Below are positions 50,853-59,342 of a stretch of 64,000 nucleotides of DNA, piece after piece. The DNA is from JAQTTT01 sp041652755 (GTDB lineage: Archaea > Nanobdellota > Nanobdellia > Tiddalikarchaeales > Tiddalikarchaeaceae), in assembly GCA_041652755.1 (NCBI GenBank), contig JBAZGS010000007.1, forward strand, positions 1 through 64,000, given 5' to 3'. Each line of letters starts with the position of its first letter. Positions within the stretch are counted from its first letter, which is position 1. Under the pieces are notes generated by a model that was not told the origin of the DNA, searched no databases, and was given only the letters and a program-made list of their open reading frames with translations. Both the position numbers and the translations under genes were made by a program.

Positions 50853-51596
50853 ATGCTTGAGATTATTGATTTGTTTATTGAAAAAATGCTGTCAAAGTAT
50901 GAAAATTTGATAAGCGTTTGCTTAATAGGCAGCAGGCTTAGTTCAAATTATGACAAATCCAGCGATTTGGACATAATTGTCTTAATTGATAATGCTTCTT
51001 TAAAGATTGATGAAGAGAGCATGAAATCTGAAATCAAGGAATTGGCAGCTTCTGTTGACAAGATTATTCATTGCCAAATAATGTTTTTAACAAATTTTTG
51101 GAATTATATCAGCAATGGAAGCCCTATTACTTTTACAATATTAAGGGATGCGAAAGTCTATTATGACACTGGCTTTTTTGAAACCTTGCAAAAACTTTTG
51201 CGCGCAGGACTTATTAAGCCAAAAACAGAGGATGCTGAAAGGCAATTATTCATAGCAAAACAATTGATGAAAATGACTTACCATAGCATAAACAAAGGAC
51301 TATTAGACAATTTGCAGGGAGCAGTTGTTTCAGCAACCCAAAGCTTGTTAATGCAAATGGGCAAAGAGCCTCCTGCTCCAAAGCAAATACCTGAGGCAAT
51401 AAAAGAATTAGTTAATAAGAAATTAATTGATGAAGAATATTACTTGATTGCTAAAAAGATTATACAAGTATTAAAGGATATTGAGCATGGAAAAAGAGGC
51501 AACCTTGATGCTCAAGAACTGCAGATAATGTATAATTACACTAATAAGTTCATGATAAAAATGGAGGAATTAATCCAAAAATCCAAAAATTATTGA
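50853..51596 (+). CDS. nucleotidyltransferase with HEPN-like helical tail, paralogue 2
   Basis: A 247-aa protein with VCLIGSRLSSNYDKSSDLDIIVLI near residue 22, where GSR and the D-L-D pair match the MNT-type catalytic site. The C-terminal part is helical, with AVVSATQSLLMQMGKEPPAPKQIPEAI. Both blocks align with the gene at 48149, so the two are paralogues. It may transfer nucleotides to an RNA or protein. It is followed by ribosomal eL33 after 41 bases. Confidence 0.8.
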   Translation: MLEIIDLFIEKMLSKYENLISVCLIGSRLSSNYDKSSDLDIIVLIDNASLKIDEESMKSEIKELAASVDKIIHCQIMFLTNFWNYISNGSPITFTILRDAKVYYDTGFFETLQKLLRAGLIKPKTEDAERQLFIAKQLMKMTYHSINKGLLDNLQGAVVSATQSLLMQMGKEPPAPKQIPEAIKELVNKKLIDEEYYLIAKKIIQVLKDIEHGKRGNLDAQELQIMYNYTNKFMIKMEELIQKSKNY

Positions 51597-51637
51597 GGGC
51601 AAAACTTTAAAAATAAAAGTCTAATTAAATCACTAAT

Positions 51638-51883
51638 ATGAAAGGAATAATAATGAGCTACAGAAGAGGAAGTCACACTCAAACTACTAATCAAATGATT
51701 ATAATGCCACAAGACCCTAAAAAAGCTAAAGATTTAATTGGCAAAAAAGTGGTTTACAAAGCAAAAACTCATGACATTAACGGAAAAGTCACAGCTCTTC
51801 ACGGCAGAAGAGGGGAGATAAGGGCATTGTTTGAAAAAGGGCTTCCAGGACAAAGCATTTCTAAGGAAGTAATAATTGAATAA
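51638..51883 (+). CDS. rpl35ae: large ribosomal subunit protein eL33 (L35Ae)
   Basis: An 81-aa eL33. The first residues KGIIMSYRRGSHTQTTNQMII fit the family strand, followed by LIGKKVVYKAK, VTALHGRRGEIRALFEKGLPGQ. The archaeal/eukaryotic protein binds 23S rRNA on the subunit surface. Start chosen at the first ATG because MKGIIMSY aligns with the usual GTVVSY. The upstream CTTTAAAAATA is a promoter-like box. Confidence 0.95.
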   Translation: MKGIIMSYRRGSHTQTTNQMIIMPQDPKKAKDLIGKKVVYKAKTHDINGKVTALHGRRGEIRALFEKGLPGQSISKEVIIE

Positions 51884-51918
51884 AAAGGTTTTAAATCTGA
51901 ATTGATTAGTTATTTATT

Positions 51919-52983
51919 ATGATTTATTCAGAAGGAAGCGTTAAGGTTAATGTTAGCAGGAAAGAGTTAATTCCTAAAAAAGCTGATGAAGTCTTTATTA
52001 ATGAGCATAAAAAGTTTGACAGGGACATTCATGTGCTATTGCTTAATTCATTAGGCTGGAAAAACAAGACTTATCTTGACTTGATGAGCGCAACAGGGCT
52101 CAGGGCATTGAGAATTTCTAAGGAGACTAAATGCTTTTCAAAGATTATTTTAAACGATTCTAAGAAATCAGCTGTTAATAATATTAAAAAAAATATTGAA
52201 TTGAATAATGCAAAAAATTGCATAGTTTACAATCTTGATGCTTATGAGTTATTGCACAGTCTTGAAAGAGGCGTTGATGCAATAGATATTGACCCTTTCG
52301 GAAGCCCGATTTATTTCATAACCCAAGCAATTAAAAAATTGTCAAGAAATGGAATATTAAGCGTTTGCGCAACTGACACTGCTGCATTAAGCGGGACTTG
52401 CCCTAAAACTTGCATTAGAAGATATCATTCTAGAAGCTTTTTGTCGGAGTTTTATTATGAAAGCGGAATCAGGATTCTTATTAAGGAGTGCATTAATTTG
52501 GCAAGCACTTATGATATTGCTTTGCAGCCAATATTTGCTCATGCAACAAGGCATTATTTCAGGGTTTATTTTAGGAAGGTTAAAGGCGCAAAAAAAGCTG
52601 ATGAGTTAATGAAGCAGATTAATTATATTTCTTATTGCCCTAAATGCCTTAACAGGGTTATTGGAGTTAAGGATGTTTGCGAGTGCACCAGCAGGTTTGA
52701 ATTGATTGGCCCTTTATTTATTGGCCAAATCTATGATGAAAAAGTGGTGAATAAAATGAAAAGCTTCAATGACTATCCTGATTTTTTCCGAAAGGTTGAA
52801 AATGAGCTGAAAGCCAATGTTCCGTGGTTTTATGTGACTGACTTGATTGCTAAAAGGCATAAGTTAGGTTTTGAGCCTAGGATTGAAACGCTTGGCTTTT
52901 ATAGGACTTATATTAACCCTAAAGGCTTTAAGACTGATAAGGCTATTGATGAGATATTGAAGATTTTTAATAAAAATAAATGA
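51919..52983 (+). CDS. trm1: tRNA (guanine-26-N2) dimethyltransferase Trm1
   Basis: A 354-aa Trm1. It begins with the family-specific SEGSVKVNVSR and FINEHKKFDRDIHV, then the SAM-binding DLMSATGLRALRISKE, the DIDPFGSPIYFI catalytic strand, and ATDTAALSGTCPKTCIRRY. A C-terminal zinc-type CPKC...C-x-C region (YCPKCLNRVI) is present. It makes m2-2G26 on many tRNAs. The gene follows eL33 and has its own AT-rich leader. Confidence 0.95.
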   Translation: MIYSEGSVKVNVSRKELIPKKADEVFINEHKKFDRDIHVLLLNSLGWKNKTYLDLMSATGLRALRISKETKCFSKIILNDSKKSAVNNIKKNIELNNAKNCIVYNLDAYELLHSLERGVDAIDIDPFGSPIYFITQAIKKLSRNGILSVCATDTAALSGTCPKTCIRRYHSRSFLSEFYYESGIRILIKECINLASTYDIALQPIFAHATRHYFRVYFRKVKGAKKADELMKQINYISYCPKCLNRVIGVKDVCECTSRFELIGPLFIGQIYDEKVVNKMKSFNDYPDFFRKVENELKANVPWFYVTDLIAKRHKLGFEPRIETLGFYRTYINPKGFKTDKAIDEILKIFNKNK

Positions 52984-53032
52984 TTTTATTAAAGAAAAGG
53001 TTTTTATATTAAAATCTCTAACAAACTAATTC

Positions 53033-53314
53033 ATGGCTAATGAAGGTTTGGAAAAAATTATTGGAACTCCAAGGATGAATAATTGCCTTGCTAATTGTGC
53101 TCTTACTGGAACAATTAATAGTGCAGTAATATTTTATGATGATGGCTCTCAGGGTAAAGTAAATTATGTTAATTTTTCAATAGATAACTCTAATTCAAAG
53201 GCTTATAAGGGCATGCATAGTGCTTGCAGTTTGAGTAGAACAGTAGAGGCTTATGGCAGCTATACTAAAGAGAATAATACTATTAAGATTGAAACTCTTG
53301 TTGTAAAGTATTAA
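53033..53314 (+). CDS. small beta-rich protein of unknown function
   Basis: A 93-aa protein with alternating strands and polar loops: LTGTINSAVIFYDDGSQGKVNYVNFSI, and TVEAYGSYTKENNTIKIETLVV at the end. This is compatible with an OB-like or lipocalin-like small barrel, but I cannot assign a family. Three cysteines cluster in NCLANCAL and SAC. It is convergent with the TFIIB gene by five bases and has a TATATTAAAATC leader before it. Confidence 0.55.
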   Translation: MANEGLEKIIGTPRMNNCLANCALTGTINSAVIFYDDGSQGKVNYVNFSIDNSNSKAYKGMHSACSLSRTVEAYGSYTKENNTIKIETLVVKY

Positions 53315-53319
53315 AAGAT

Positions 53320-54228
53320 TTATTCTTTTTCTACATCGCCAAGCTTTAATTTGTCTATTAGTTCTTTGTACCTGTTTCTGATTGTTACTTCTGTTACTCC
53401 TGCAACATCAGCAACTTCTCTTTGGGTTTTTCTCTCGTTGCATAGTAAAGTTGCTACGTATAGCGCTGCTGCTGCAACCCCCATTGGCCCTTTTCCGCTT
53501 GTTATTTCTACATCTTGGGCTTTGTTAATGATTTCTACTGATTTACTTATAGTTTTTGGGCTTAGTTTAAGCTCGCTTGCGAACCTGTAAACGTAATCTA
53601 GCGGGAAGGTTGGCAGTATCCTGATGCCTAATTCTCTGCAGATGAACCTGTAAGTCTTTCCTATCTCTTTTTTGTCTATTGAGAAGGTTTCGCTTATCTC
53701 ATCTAGGGTTCTTGGGAATTTCTGCCTTCTGCATGCAGCATATAAAGCACCTGCAACAACTGATTCCATGCTTCTTCCTCTTACCAATCCTTTTTCTGCT
53801 GCGTTTCTGTAAATCTTTGCTGCTTCTTCCATTGCTACATGAGGAATGTTTAGAAAGCTTCCAACCCTTCTTAATTCAGCTAATGCGTATTTGACGTTTC
53901 TTTCTAGTGCAGTGCTTATTCTTGATTGCCATTTTCTTAGCCTATAAATCCTTTTTTTCTCGCTTCCGCCTATCCTGTTTAAGTCTCCTGCCCCTCCAAT
54001 CTTTGTGCTTACTCCTTTGTCATGCTTGATATAAGTTAATGGGTTTCCTGTTCTTCTTTTGCTTTGCCCTGCGTCTCCTGAGAATTCTCTCCATTCCTGG
54101 CCAAAATCAATATTTTCCTCTTCTATAACTGAGCCGCATTTTTTGCAAACAGTCTCTCCTGCTTGCCTGTCTATTAAAAACTCGGTTGAGCCGCAATTAG
54201 AACATTTTTTAGTATTTTTTTCATCCAT
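53320..54228 (-). CDS. tfb: transcription initiation factor TFIIB
   Basis: A 302-aa TFB. The N-terminal zinc ribbon CSNCGSTEFLIDRQAGETVCKKCG is followed by the B-reader EWREFSGD and two cyclin-fold repeats (AMEEAAKIYRNAAEKGLVRGRSMESVVAGALYAACRR and the second IINKAQDVEITSGKGPMGVAAAALYVAT). A helix-turn-helix ends the protein (EVADVAGVTEVTIRNRYKEL). It bridges TBP on the TATA box and the polymerase. The full length is present and this is the only general initiation factor in the window. Confidence 0.98.
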   Translation of the reverse strand: MDEKNTKKCSNCGSTEFLIDRQAGETVCKKCGSVIEEENIDFGQEWREFSGDAGQSKRRTGNPLTYIKHDKGVSTKIGGAGDLNRIGGSEKKRIYRLRKWQSRISTALERNVKYALAELRRVGSFLNIPHVAMEEAAKIYRNAAEKGLVRGRSMESVVAGALYAACRRQKFPRTLDEISETFSIDKKEIGKTYRFICRELGIRILPTFPLDYVYRFASELKLSPKTISKSVEIINKAQDVEITSGKGPMGVAAAALYVATLLCNERKTQREVADVAGVTEVTIRNRYKELIDKLKLGDVEKE

Positions 54229-54287
54229 CTTTAAAACCCCCTACAAAAGCTTTATAAATATTTCGCATTACTTATTTATAAATGTTT

Positions 54288-54764
54288 TTAAAATAAGTTT
54301 TTTAGGCTTTCATAATAATCAAAGTAGATTTTTGCCAGCTCATCTGTTATTATTAAACCAATATTGCCATTAGGATGATGCAAAGAAATGAATGATAGAT
54401 AAGAGTTATCGCTGCATTTTAGAAACATTCCATCAATTTTTGTAAAATCCTTTTCTTGAGGAATAATTGTTAAATTAAACTCTTTATTATTGTATTGCTT
54501 GCACAAATTCTCTATTGATTCCTTATTGCATGCATTGCTTGAGGTTATCCTGCTAAAAGATTTTCCATTATACTTTAATGCCAAGTCTTTTTCGCCATAA
54601 TAAGGATTTTCATTAAATGCTGTTGCAATTATTTCTCCTGTAAAATTTTCATATAAGTATTTTGCAGCAAAATAATTCTCTTTTCCCTTTAAAGAAAAAG
54701 AGTTATCATTCTCTTTTTTGTTTAGGGCAATTTTCAAATTTTTTAACAGTTCAGAGCTTTTCAT
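54288..54764 (-). CDS. orphan protein of unknown function (158 aa)
   Basis: I do not recognise this protein. It has a helical first 30 residues, then a mixed fold with the stretch EIIATAFNENPYYGEKDLALKYNG, three Cys, and LIITDELAKIYFDYYESLKNLF at the end. I start it at the ATG at 54764 rather than 54818: a TATA-type TTTTTAAAAAG lies just upstream on this strand, inside the longer version. It runs in the same direction as the PhnN-like kinase upstream, with its own promoter. Confidence 0.6.
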   Translation of the reverse strand: MKSSELLKNLKIALNKKENDNSFSLKGKENYFAAKYLYENFTGEIIATAFNENPYYGEKDLALKYNGKSFSRITSSNACNKESIENLCKQYNNKEFNLTIIPQEKDFTKIDGMFLKCSDNSYLSFISLHHPNGNIGLIITDELAKIYFDYYESLKNLF

Positions 54765-54810
54765 GGTTTTACTTATATTATTAAAATAAAACTTTTTAAA
54801 AAGATTTCTT

Positions 54811-55347
54811 TTATTCATTGTTTAGTTTTGAATTAATGAATTCTTCCAGTTTTTTGCCTGCAATGCTTGCATCAGGGCTGGAAGTGTCTATTATTATGTC
54901 TGCATGAGTGTCTATTCCTTGCTTTGCCCTTTCAATCCTTTTAATTATCTCTTCATTGCTTTCCCTTTTTCTTTCAGCCAATCTTTGCTTAATGATTTCA
55001 ACTGGCACAGAGAATTCAACAATGTAGCTTTTATCCCATAATTTCTTGGCTTGACTGATTACATCCCTGCTGATATTTAAAATAATGCTTGTGCCATTTA
55101 ACAGATGAATTATTACATCCTCTTTTTTTACGCCGTATAGTTTGTCATATGATTCCCACCAAAGCGCATAGTCTTTTTTTATAAACTCCTCTTTTTTTAT
55201 GCTAATAAAATCTTCAGTGCTTGATGCTTCTCTTGTAATGTATCTTTTTGCTTTTTTTAAATTGCTTATTTTATTTAATGCATAGCTTATGGCAGTGTCT
55301 TTTCCGCTTGCGCTGTTGCCTACAATTAAGAATAATGAAGCATTCAT
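54811..55347 (-). CDS. PhnN/guanylate-kinase-like nucleoside or sugar phosphate kinase
   Basis: A 178-aa P-loop kinase. The Walker A is VGNSASGKDTAI at about residues 8-19, followed by KAKRYITREASSTEDFISIKKEEFIKK, which matches the ribose 1,5-bisphosphokinase (PhnN) layout of T-R and the S-x-x-E-F lid, then ALWWESYDKLYGV. A guanylate-kinase relation is the alternative. PhnN phosphorylates ribose 1,5-bisphosphate to PRPP. Its stop overlaps nothing, but its start overlaps the phosphoesterase stop as ATGA, so the two are co-transcribed. Confidence 0.75.
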   Translation of the reverse strand: MNASLFLIVGNSASGKDTAISYALNKISNLKKAKRYITREASSTEDFISIKKEEFIKKDYALWWESYDKLYGVKKEDVIIHLLNGTSIILNISRDVISQAKKLWDKSYIVEFSVPVEIIKQRLAERKRESNEEIIKRIERAKQGIDTHADIIIDTSSPDASIAGKKLEEFINSKLNNE

Positions 55348-55949
55348 AGCTCAATTATTGCCCCTTTTTTGCCTAAATTTAATAGTTTGGTTTTTCCTAA
55401 GTAATCAGTCAATCCAAAAGTTTCATGAATATGGCCTGTAAGCACTAAGTCTGGCTTGTAGTTTAAGATGAACTCCCTTAGTTTAGTGCTTCCAACATGG
55501 TCCCAGCCAATATTGTCAAGTTTTGTGTTAAAAGGAGGCTCATGAGTTAGCAGTATTTTTTTCTTGTTTTTGAATTTAGAAAAATCTTTTTTTAGCTTAG
55601 ATATTAGTTCTTTGTCGCTGAATCCAAAAGGGCTAAAATCAGTTCCTCCAATTCCAAAAACTACAAAATTTTCAAATTCCCTATAATATGAATGAAGATT
55701 ATAAACCTCTTTGCCGTACTGCTCTGATAAAAAATCAATATCACTTGGCGAGTCATGGTTGCCATGAACCATCATTACTGGAATGTTGGCTTTCTTGAAA
55801 GGCCCGATTATTCCTTCAATATTGCCACCCCATTCAATAATATCCCCTCCGAGTAATACCATGTCCACCTTGTTTTTTCTGGCTTTCTCTGCTAGTTTCT
55901 CTGATGCTATCCTGTCTGAATGCAAATCACTTGCTGCTAAGATTTTCAT
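55344..55949 (-). CDS. calcineurin-like metallophosphoesterase
   Basis: A 201-aa phosphoesterase with the full metal signature: ASDLHSDRIASE (D-x-H, residue 7-9), GGDIIEWG, VHGNHDSPSD, LLTHEPPFN, and TGHIHETFG. It is in the YfcE-like group, with the substrate not identified. The stop overlaps the PhnN-like kinase start by four bases, suggesting that the two work on related phosphates. It is divergent from the nucleotidyltransferase-like gene at 56052. Confidence 0.9.
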   Translation of the reverse strand: MKILAASDLHSDRIASEKLAEKARKNKVDMVLLGGDIIEWGGNIEGIIGPFKKANIPVMMVHGNHDSPSDIDFLSEQYGKEVYNLHSYYREFENFVVFGIGGTDFSPFGFSDKELISKLKKDFSKFKNKKKILLTHEPPFNTKLDNIGWDHVGSTKLREFILNYKPDLVLTGHIHETFGLTDYLGKTKLLNLGKKGAIIEL

Positions 55950-56051
55950 ATTATTAATTATTAGTCTTTTCTTTTTAAAAAAATTGCCAATTAAAAAGAT
56001 TTACTTTAAAGTAGTAACATTTATAAAAAGATTTTTTTCATAGAATTATTC

Positions 56052-56906
56052 ATGGGAGAAGAATTAGAAAAAATATTGCTGGATAATAATGAAATTATTA
56101 ATTTTAAGAAAATGTTTGCTAATTTAAAGGAAAAAAGGCCTGAATACGCTGAAGTTTTGGGCACATTATTTGAATCAAGCTCGTATTTAAATCCTCAAAA
56201 TGTTTCAAACTATAGTTCTTATTTGGTTATAGGGGGCTATGCGGTGTTATTGAATTTAATAAAAAAAGCTCAGGAGTTATATAAAAATACTGGTTTGGAA
56301 AAATATTCAGCTGAAAACATTATTTTAAAATGGAGAGGCTCACACGATGTTGATTTGGTGGGTGATGAAACTTCTGAAAAAAAATTGCCTTCGCATATAT
56401 TTAATCAATTTGAGTCAAGCAATCATAATCTTGTAAAGACAAAAAAATGCAGCTTTAATTACGTTGGGCCTGCAAAAAATAAAGAATCTGAAGGAATTCA
56501 TGGAGATATTTATATAATTCCTTTTGGAAAAAAAGTGAAAATAGCTAATGCTGAATTTGAAAGAGATTATGAAACTGGATTTAAGCACGAAACAGTAAAT
56601 CTTTATGGAATTAATATTTTTATCCCTAAAGTAAGCGATTTGATTAAATCAAAAATCACGGATTTTAAAGATGAAAAAACAATTGAACAAATTTATGAAA
56701 AAATAAAAAACAAAAGGCAAAGAGATTTGGTTGATATTATAAATATTATAAATTCTTCAGATTCAAAACTTAATTTCAATGAATTTAATGAAAAGGAAAG
56801 GCAGCTTGTTGAGTTCATATATAAAACTGGCAAAAAATTTTCAGAAGAGATGTTTTTTAAAGACATTTATCTAAATAATAAGATGAAAATATCATGGCAG
56901 AAATAA
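56052..56906 (+). CDS. nucleotidyltransferase-fold protein (AbiEii-like, tentative)
   Basis: A 284-aa protein. The segment YLVIGGYAVLLNLIKK, followed by WRGSHDVDLVGDE, is the G-G-x-A...R-x-(T/S)-x-D-(I/V)-D pattern of AbiEii-type and related nucleotidyltransferases. Beta strands and the IFIPKVSDLIKSKITDF and KRQRDLVDIINII segments fit the fold's later parts. Abortive-infection or regulatory use is possible, but a paired AbiEi antitoxin is not seen. It overlaps the next small gene by 13 bases. ACATTTATAAAAAG is a TATA box 30 bases before the start. Confidence 0.7.
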   Translation: MGEELEKILLDNNEIINFKKMFANLKEKRPEYAEVLGTLFESSSYLNPQNVSNYSSYLVIGGYAVLLNLIKKAQELYKNTGLEKYSAENIILKWRGSHDVDLVGDETSEKKLPSHIFNQFESSNHNLVKTKKCSFNYVGPAKNKESEGIHGDIYIIPFGKKVKIANAEFERDYETGFKHETVNLYGINIFIPKVSDLIKSKITDFKDEKTIEQIYEKIKNKRQRDLVDIINIINSSDSKLNFNEFNEKERQLVEFIYKTGKKFSEEMFFKDIYLNNKMKISWQK

Positions 56907-57238
56907 TTGAAAAACTTAAAAAATCTGATTTCAAATGGCTAGCAACAGGCAGATTCGCAATAGACAATATTTTATCCAATAAGTTAGAACAAATTGATTG
57001 TTTTTCAATTATAGTCCCTGAAAGCGATAAAAAAAAATGTGACAATTACATTAAAAATAATAATATTTTAAATATCAATATTATTTATTCGAAATGTTTG
57101 GATAATGAGTATTTTTTATTGAATGGAATCCAAACTGTTTTTGATGAAAAAAATCTTGAAGAAACTGCTCCGAGATATTATAGTAACAATAAAATTTTGT
57201 TAAAAAAAAAGATTGAAGAGTACAGAAAAATGTATTAA
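56894..57238 (+). CDS. small nucleotidyltransferase-like partner (tentative)
   Basis: A 114-aa protein starting inside the end of the previous gene. KWLATGRFAIDNIL resembles the W-x-x-x-G-x-x-A opening of a nucleotidyltransferase core, and SIIVPES may be the corresponding D-x-(D) strand with the acidic residues changed. It looks like a truncated or reduced member of the fold and could be a non-catalytic partner of the 284-aa protein. The overlap suggests coupled translation. It is convergent with RNase J. Confidence 0.55.
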   Translation: MAEIIEKLKKSDFKWLATGRFAIDNILSNKLEQIDCFSIIVPESDKKKCDNYIKNNNILNINIIYSKCLDNEYFLLNGIQTVFDEKNLEETAPRYYSNNKILLKKKIEEYRKMY

Positions 57239-57263
57239 ATGGATGATTTAATCATAAGAATAT

Positions 57264-58592
57264 TTATTTTTTTAAGATTACGCTTTCCCCGTTCTTTAGC
57301 ATTTTTATATTACTTGGTTTGTATCCTTCTTCTTTTGCTAACTCTGCTCCGCTTTTCAGCTTCTCTGGAGTTCCATGGCTTGGAATGTAAAATTTAGGCT
57401 TAACCATTTTTATCAAATCCCTGTGGTCCTCCCTTGCTGCGTGGCCGCTTGCATGAAAATCCAAATAAATCCTTACGCCTTTATTTTTCAGCTGCTTTTC
57501 CAAATTTGCCCTGTTAGTTATGCATTCAGGAACTGGAATTGTTTCGCTGCAAAATACTACTATGTCATCTTGCTCGAATTTTAATGGCAGTTCATCTTTT
57601 GCCATTCTTGAAAGCATTGAATTCGGCTCGCCTTGGTTTCCTGTCATCACTAGTAAGAATTTGTCTTTTCCAACCCTTTTAATCCTATTAAAGGCTTCGG
57701 CGACTTCAGCATTAAAAGATGCTATTTTTGCCTTTGAAAAATCTATTAATTTAGCATTAGTGCTTGCTTGCAGATAATTCTTCATGCTTCTTCCAAAAAT
57801 TATTGGAGTTCTTCCCATTTTTTTAGAAATTTCTATAATGTTGTTAATCCTTATGCAGTGGCTTGCGAAAGTTGTGAGCACAACTAATTTTTTCTTTGAT
57901 TTAAGGTTAAGCAATAAGTCTTTTATCATTTCACGCACTATTGACTCGCTGAAAGTCCTTCCTGGATTGTCTATCCTAGTGGAGTCATCAAGCAATGCGA
58001 GAACTCCCTGGTTTCCTAATTGCTTAAGCCTGTCATAATTAGTTTTTGAGCCATAAGTAGGGTTGTCATCAAATTTGAAATCGTTGGTGTAAATTATTAC
58101 TCCATCAGGAGTATGGATTGCAATTATTACTGACTGAAGAGTTGAATGCGTTGTGTAGATGAATTCTATCTTGAAATTTTTGCTAACACTGAAGGATTTT
58201 CCAGCATTAAGCCTTACAATCTTGTTTTTTATCTTTTCTTTCTGATTTTTTTCTAAGTTTTTTAATACTTCATAAGAAAAAGGAGTTATTATTATTGGGC
58301 ATGAATATTTGTTAGAAATCTTTGCAACTGCACCTAAATGATCTAAATGGGCATGGCTGCAAGTTATTGCTTTAACCATTGGACCTAATTTTTTAAATAC
58401 TTCCCTGTCATCAGGCAAAACCTCTAGTTCCAATAACTTATTATTGCTTAATTCTGAACTATCCCCTTCATAATCCATTAATTTGCTAACATCAATGCCC
58501 ATATCAATGATTATTGCTTCATTGCCGCATTTTATTGCAGTCATATTCTTGCCAATGCCAGAATAACCTCCAACTGCATAGATTTCTATCAT
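57264..58592 (-). CDS. rnj: archaeal ribonuclease J
   Basis: A 442-aa metallo-beta-lactamase/beta-CASP ribonuclease. The zinc site is SHAHLDHLGAV near residue 78, with later His in TTHSTLQSV, Asp in YTNDFKFDDN and the beta-CASP motifs LDDSTR and MTGNQGEPNS, and the C-terminal FHASGHAAREDH and IPSHGTPEKL. Archaeal RNase J is a 5'-3' exonuclease in mRNA and rRNA turnover. It is complete. The start is 189 bases from the GuaA glutaminase gene, divergent, with strong TATA boxes between. Confidence 0.94.
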   Translation of the reverse strand: MIEIYAVGGYSGIGKNMTAIKCGNEAIIIDMGIDVSKLMDYEGDSSELSNNKLLELEVLPDDREVFKKLGPMVKAITCSHAHLDHLGAVAKISNKYSCPIIITPFSYEVLKNLEKNQKEKIKNKIVRLNAGKSFSVSKNFKIEFIYTTHSTLQSVIIAIHTPDGVIIYTNDFKFDDNPTYGSKTNYDRLKQLGNQGVLALLDDSTRIDNPGRTFSESIVREMIKDLLLNLKSKKKLVVLTTFASHCIRINNIIEISKKMGRTPIIFGRSMKNYLQASTNAKLIDFSKAKIASFNAEVAEAFNRIKRVGKDKFLLVMTGNQGEPNSMLSRMAKDELPLKFEQDDIVVFCSETIPVPECITNRANLEKQLKNKGVRIYLDFHASGHAAREDHRDLIKMVKPKFYIPSHGTPEKLKSGAELAKEEGYKPSNIKMLKNGESVILKK

Positions 58593-58781
58593 TTATTAAA
58601 CACGTCTCTGTTAATTTATTAAGTTTTGGTAAAGAATTTTTTGATTGTCTAAAAAATTTCCCTAACAATTTTTTTAATAAACTTATTAGGAAAGTTAATC
58701 TTTTTAAAGATTACCTATTAATAAAAAAAAGATTTATATAGTATTAAGCGATATATATTTGAGAAAAGGTTTTGTGGTATC

Positions 58782-59336
58782 ATGATTTTAGTAGTAAATA
58801 ATGGGTCAAGATATATGAAGACTCTTCTTGTTAGGCTAAGGGAGTTCAGGATTAAGTTCAGAGTAAGCGATTATTATAATACTTTGCCAAAATTCTCAAG
58901 GTATAATGGAATAATTCTTTCAGGTGGAACTAATTTTATAAAAGAAAGGTATGATTTTATTAAGGGTATAATTGAAAACACTAATATTCCTGTTCTTGGA
59001 ATCTGCATTGGAAGCGAATACATTGCAAACACTTTTGGAGGAAAAACCATTCATGATATTCCTGAAAATGAAGGATTCTATGACGTAATGGTTTTAAAAC
59101 CTAATAAATTAACTGGGGATGTGAAGATTCTTAAAGGAATGGATTGCCATCAGCATAAAATTGTTGAATTGCCTAAAAATTTTGAAACTTTGGCAGCAAG
59201 CATGTATTCAAGGTTTGACATAATAAAGCACAAGGATAAGGAGATTTATGGTGTGCAGTTTCATCCTGAAAACAACGAGGTTGGAAGGGCTTTAATGGAG
59301 AATTTCCTAAAAAAAATCTGCAAAGAGACGCAATAA
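58782..59336 (+). CDS. guaAA: GMP synthase glutaminase subunit A
   Basis: A 184-aa class I glutamine amidotransferase. The nucleophile is C75 in GICIGSEYIA, with H161 and E163 in QFHPE, which complete the triad. The ILSGG strand and the VLKPN...LKGMDCHQHKI stretch match the archaeal separate GuaA subunit. It hydrolyses glutamine to supply ammonia to the ATP-pyrophosphatase subunit GuaAb, which must be encoded elsewhere. GATTTATATAG at 58730-58740 is a TATA box. The last 35 bases of the gene are repeated after the SnoaL-like gene. Confidence 0.92.
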   Translation: MILVVNNGSRYMKTLLVRLREFRIKFRVSDYYNTLPKFSRYNGIILSGGTNFIKERYDFIKGIIENTNIPVLGICIGSEYIANTFGGKTIHDIPENEGFYDVMVLKPNKLTGDVKILKGMDCHQHKIVELPKNFETLAASMYSRFDIIKHKDKEIYGVQFHPENNEVGRALMENFLKKICKETQ

Positions 59337-59337
59337 A
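59302..59337 (+). repeat. direct repeat, copy 1 (3' end of the glutaminase gene)
   Basis: A 36-base stretch ending the GuaA gene, ATTTCCT...TCTGCAAAGAGACGCAATAAA, recurs at 59762-59797 with a single base change. The 460-base spacing between copies holds the SnoaL-like gene. Confidence 0.9.
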
Positions 59338-59342
59338 GATTA

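Noticed and set aside
48149..51596. A type VII-like MNT/HEPN toxin-antitoxin module
   Set aside because: The paralogues have both a nucleotidyltransferase motif and a helical tail in one chain, there is no separate HEPN toxin with an RX4-6H motif, and the two neighbouring orphans are unlike known toxins.
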